Source: Candidatus Borrarchaeum weybense (lineage in GTDB: Archaea > Asgardarchaeota > Sifarchaeia > Borrarchaeales > Borrarchaeaceae). Taken from it: DNA of 64,000 bases. The DNA lies in contig JAHQJS010000004.1 of NCBI GenBank assembly GCA_019057385.1, forward strand, positions 808,585-872,584. The letters run 5' to 3'. Shown here piece after piece: positions 61,554 to 64,000 of the stretch (position 1 is the stretch's first letter; each line of letters begins with the position of its first letter). The position numbers and the translations under genes are program-made. Below the pieces are notes generated by a model, which was not told where the DNA came from, ran no database searches, and worked only from the letters and a program-made list of their open reading frames with translations.

Positions 61554-62129
61554 ATGAAAACTCAAAAAGAGCCTGTATGGCCAAATTTTTTATTTCCATC
61601 ACCCGTTGTTTTGGTAACCTGCTTAGATGAAGAGAAAGGAGGAGCAAATATCATAACACTTGCCTGGGCATCGAATTTTTCATTAAATCCTCCTACAATA
61701 GGAATAGGTGTCGGTACAGGAAGATATTCGTATAAACTCATTGAAAAAACAGGCGAGTTTGTTGTAAATATCCCGTCAAAGAAGCATCTACATGAATCCG
61801 ATTTTTGTGGTGTGACTTCTGGGAAAAAGGTTGACAAGTTTTCTTTGACAAAGTTCAATACCGTGCCTGCAATCAAAGTAAAAACACCACTTATTAAAGA
61901 ATGCCCTGTAAATATCGAATGTAGGGTTTCTAAAATCATCGACAGTGGAAGTCATGGGATCATTATCGGAGAAATTCTATTGATGCATGTCGATGAAGAA
62001 ATACAAACATCACAAGAGACTATTGATTACTCAAAAGCAGATCCGATATTATATCTCAATGGAGATTATTGGAGTGTTGGAGAAGAAATAGGAAAACACG
62101 GTCTTTCTAAAGGAAAACCCCGCGAATAA
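61554..62129 (+). CDS. Flavin reductase-like FMN-binding protein
   Basis: This 191-residue protein has the split-barrel flavin reductase pattern: NFLFPSPVVLVTCLDEEKGGANIITLAWASNFSLNPPTIGIGVGTGRYSYKLIEKTGEFVVNIPSKK. It binds FMN and may move electrons to an acceptor. The AOR gene begins 28 nt after its stop, so the two may form a redox operon. GGAGG precedes the ATG. Confidence 0.88.
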   Translation: MKTQKEPVWPNFLFPSPVVLVTCLDEEKGGANIITLAWASNFSLNPPTIGIGVGTGRYSYKLIEKTGEFVVNIPSKKHLHESDFCGVTSGKKVDKFSLTKFNTVPAIKVKTPLIKECPVNIECRVSKIIDSGSHGIIIGEILLMHVDEEIQTSQETIDYSKADPILYLNGDYWSVGEEIGKHGLSKGKPRE

Positions 62130-62157
62130 AATGAAATGTGTTGCAGAGGCGATTTAA

Positions 62158-63999
62158 ATGAAAGGCTGGAATGGGAAAATTCTCAGAGTGAATTTATCAA
62201 ATAAAACACATCTCGTAGAGACATTTAACGAAAATTTTGCCAAGAAATGGCTCGGTGGAAGAGGATTTGCACTAAAAATATTGTGGGATGAATTAAAGCC
62301 AGGAATAGATCCATTAGGTCCCGAAAACAAACTTATTATTGCATTAGGACCGATTTCTGGAATTAGTGCACCAAACACTGGCAAGGTTGTTGTTGCGGCT
62401 AAATCTCCTTTAACAGGAGGATACGGAGATGGTAATATTGGCTCACATATCGCAATCCAATTGAGAAAAGCTGGATATGATGCTTTAGTTGTTGAAGGCA
62501 TTTCTAATGAACCTGTGTGTCTTTCTATTGAAGATGATAAAGTGGATTTTCTTTCAGTAAAGGAATGGTGGGGAAATGGTACATATGAAACAATAGAACT
62601 TATTGAGGAAAAATTTGGAAAACATGCGGCGCATCTTGTAATAGGACAAGCTGGAGAAAATCTTGTTAGATATGCCGTAATTAGATCAATGGAAGGGAGA
62701 GCAGGTGGACGACCTGGTATTGGCGCCGTTATGGGCTCAAAGAAATTGAAAGCAATAGTTGTCAAAGGAACAAAGAATTTATATGATATAGTCGCAGATC
62801 AAGAAAAAATGAAACAATTGGGTTCTCAAGGAATGAAGAAAGTTAGGGAACTTGATGATCAGACTAATTGGACAAAACAATCAACCAACGCAATTTTATC
62901 CTGGTGTAACGATTTTGATGCACTTCCAGTTAGGAATTTCAGGAAAACGTCACATCCATTATCACACAAAATCGATGGTGAAGCATTACAAAAAGCACGT
63001 ATTGCAACATATGGATGTCCTCATTGTGTTATGAGGTGCGGTATTGCCATTAATGATGATGAAGGACATATCAGTGAACTCGATTATGAGAACATTGGTA
63101 TGCTGGGTGCAAATTTAGAAATATTTGACCTTCCAGCTGTTGGGACTCTTAATTATCTCTGTGACGATTATGGACTAGATACGATAAGTACAGGGAGTGT
63201 TTTAGGTTTCTATGCAGATGCTATAGAACAGGGACTCTATAATGGCAATTTTAAATTTGGAGATGCAGAGGCTGCTAAAGAACTCATCAAAATGATTGCT
63301 TATAGAAAAGATGTTGGTGACTTCTTAGCCGAAGGAACTAAACGTATGAGTGAAGAAATCGGTAATAATTCACATGAATTTGCGATGCAAGTGAAAGGAC
63401 TTGAAGTTTCTGCTTATAATTGTAAATTCTGTCCTGGTATGGCATTAGCCTTTGGTACTTCAGGCATTGGAGCTCATCACAAAGAAGCTTGGGTAATTAT
63501 GTTTGAATTAACTGAAATGAAACGTGAATCATATGACGCGAAGAAAGCTGAGAAGGTTATTGAACTTCAAAGAATTCGCGGAGGATTGTTCGAAGGACTA
63601 ATTAGTTGTAGATTTCCTTGGATAGAAGAAGGATTTGAGTTAGAAAACTATCTAAATTATTTTGAAGCAACTACTGGCATTAGCTTCTCATTCGATGATT
63701 TTTGGGAGATTGCTGATAGATATTATGCCTTAATGCGGGCATTTTTAGTTAGAGAATTTGCAGAAGAATGGAATCGCAGAATGGATCATCCACCTGCAAT
63801 GTGGTTTAAGGACCCAATCCCGAACGGTGAACTTGCTGGAAAGATCCTGGACTTGCAGAAATATGATGAACTTCTATCAGCTTACTATGAATTGAGAGGA
63901 TGGGACGAGAGAGGAATACCTAAGAAAACTACTTTTGAAAAACTCAAAATTATTGATGTCTCAAAGGAATTATCGAACTTCATCAATCTATCATCCTAA
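62158..63999 (+). CDS. Aldehyde:ferredoxin oxidoreductase (tungsten AOR family)
   Basis: This 613-residue protein is close to Pyrococcus AOR in length. It has AOR family blocks: WLGGRGFALKILWDELKPG (31-49), SAPNTGKVVVAAKSPLTGGYGDGNIG (70-95), GRAGGRPGIGAVMGSKKLKAIVVKG (180-204), the iron-sulfur cysteines C287, C290, C294 (GCPHCVMRC) and the fourth at about C484 (LISCRFPW). It would oxidise an aldehyde to the acid with a tungstopterin and reduce ferredoxin. The preferred aldehyde is unknown. GAGGCG precedes the ATG; the stop codon TAA is the last triplet before the window end. Confidence 0.93.
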   Translation: MKGWNGKILRVNLSNKTHLVETFNENFAKKWLGGRGFALKILWDELKPGIDPLGPENKLIIALGPISGISAPNTGKVVVAAKSPLTGGYGDGNIGSHIAIQLRKAGYDALVVEGISNEPVCLSIEDDKVDFLSVKEWWGNGTYETIELIEEKFGKHAAHLVIGQAGENLVRYAVIRSMEGRAGGRPGIGAVMGSKKLKAIVVKGTKNLYDIVADQEKMKQLGSQGMKKVRELDDQTNWTKQSTNAILSWCNDFDALPVRNFRKTSHPLSHKIDGEALQKARIATYGCPHCVMRCGIAINDDEGHISELDYENIGMLGANLEIFDLPAVGTLNYLCDDYGLDTISTGSVLGFYADAIEQGLYNGNFKFGDAEAAKELIKMIAYRKDVGDFLAEGTKRMSEEIGNNSHEFAMQVKGLEVSAYNCKFCPGMALAFGTSGIGAHHKEAWVIMFELTEMKRESYDAKKAEKVIELQRIRGGLFEGLISCRFPWIEEGFELENYLNYFEATTGISFSFDDFWEIADRYYALMRAFLVREFAEEWNRRMDHPPAMWFKDPIPNGELAGKILDLQKYDELLSAYYELRGWDERGIPKKTTFEKLKIIDVSKELSNFINLSS

Positions 64000-64000
64000 T

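Noticed and set aside
1..64000. tRNA, rRNA or CRISPR array
   Set aside because: Intergenic regions were read for tRNA arms, rRNA signatures and regularly spaced repeats; none was convincing. A tRNA or covariance scan would settle it.

Overview
The window looks like chromosomal DNA from an archaeon of the Asgard (Promethearchaeota) type. It is AT-rich, has archaeal TATA-box promoters just upstream of genes, and makes frequent use of TTG and GTG starts behind GGAGG sites. It carries archaeal signature genes: archaeal-type AdoMet synthetase, NreA with a PCNA-binding tail, SUI1/eIF1, an AbrB-PhoU phosphate regulator and ComB of coenzyme M synthesis. It also carries eukaryote-like small genes: a Rab/Arf-like GTPase with a small partner, and longin/roadblock-like proteins. 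The class within Asgard cannot be fixed from this sequence alone. I see no rRNA, tRNA or CRISPR array.

Layout. 0-1.3 kb: four tandem leftward small proteins, three of them winged-helix regulators. 1.9-8.5 kb: a DUF2284 metal-binding protein; a divergent pair made of a monomethylamine methyltransferase (MtmB) homologue with leucine where pyrrolysine is expected, and its corrinoid protein; then a complete ECF transporter (S, T and fused A-A). 8.6-19.7 kb: mixed genes, including a SRPBCC protein, a helix-hairpin-helix protein, a large secreted membrane-anchored protein, a PfkB kinase, an SplB-like radical SAM protein, and NreA between two paralogues that share a C-terminal domain.

19.8-31.9 kb: two related operons built from the same parts (Yip1-like protein, MacB/LolD-like ATPase, FtsX-type permease, multi-pass membrane protein, winged-helix regulator). 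Each is preceded by the same 24-bp inverted repeat at its promoter, so they look like an ancient duplication with local autoregulation. The second operon has only a decayed stub of the Yip1 gene.

32-45 kb: an accessory region with an IscB nuclease gene and its upstream omega-RNA region, solitary IS200/IS605-type ends, two tnpB 3' remnants that face each other around an acetamidase/formamidase gene, a solitary Eco57I-like adenine methyltransferase, a tiny cysteine peptide gene, a GT-C glycosyltransferase, and an FmdE-domain protein.

45-64 kb: AdoMet synthetase, the GTPase pair, a B12-radical SAM protein, an MFS transporter, a full phosphate regulon (phoU-like, pstS, pstC, pstA, pstB) with recurring CTATA/TATAG operator-like arrays, ComB with an aldo/keto reductase and a metallo-beta-lactamase protein, a second Yip1 paralogue, a PAS histidine kinase, parvulin, a flavin reductase and an aldehyde:ferredoxin oxidoreductase. 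Methyl-group metabolism (MtmB/MtmC-like, ComB, MAT, FmdE-like) and ferredoxin-linked aldehyde oxidation suggest an anaerobic heterotroph able to handle C1 compounds; this is inference.
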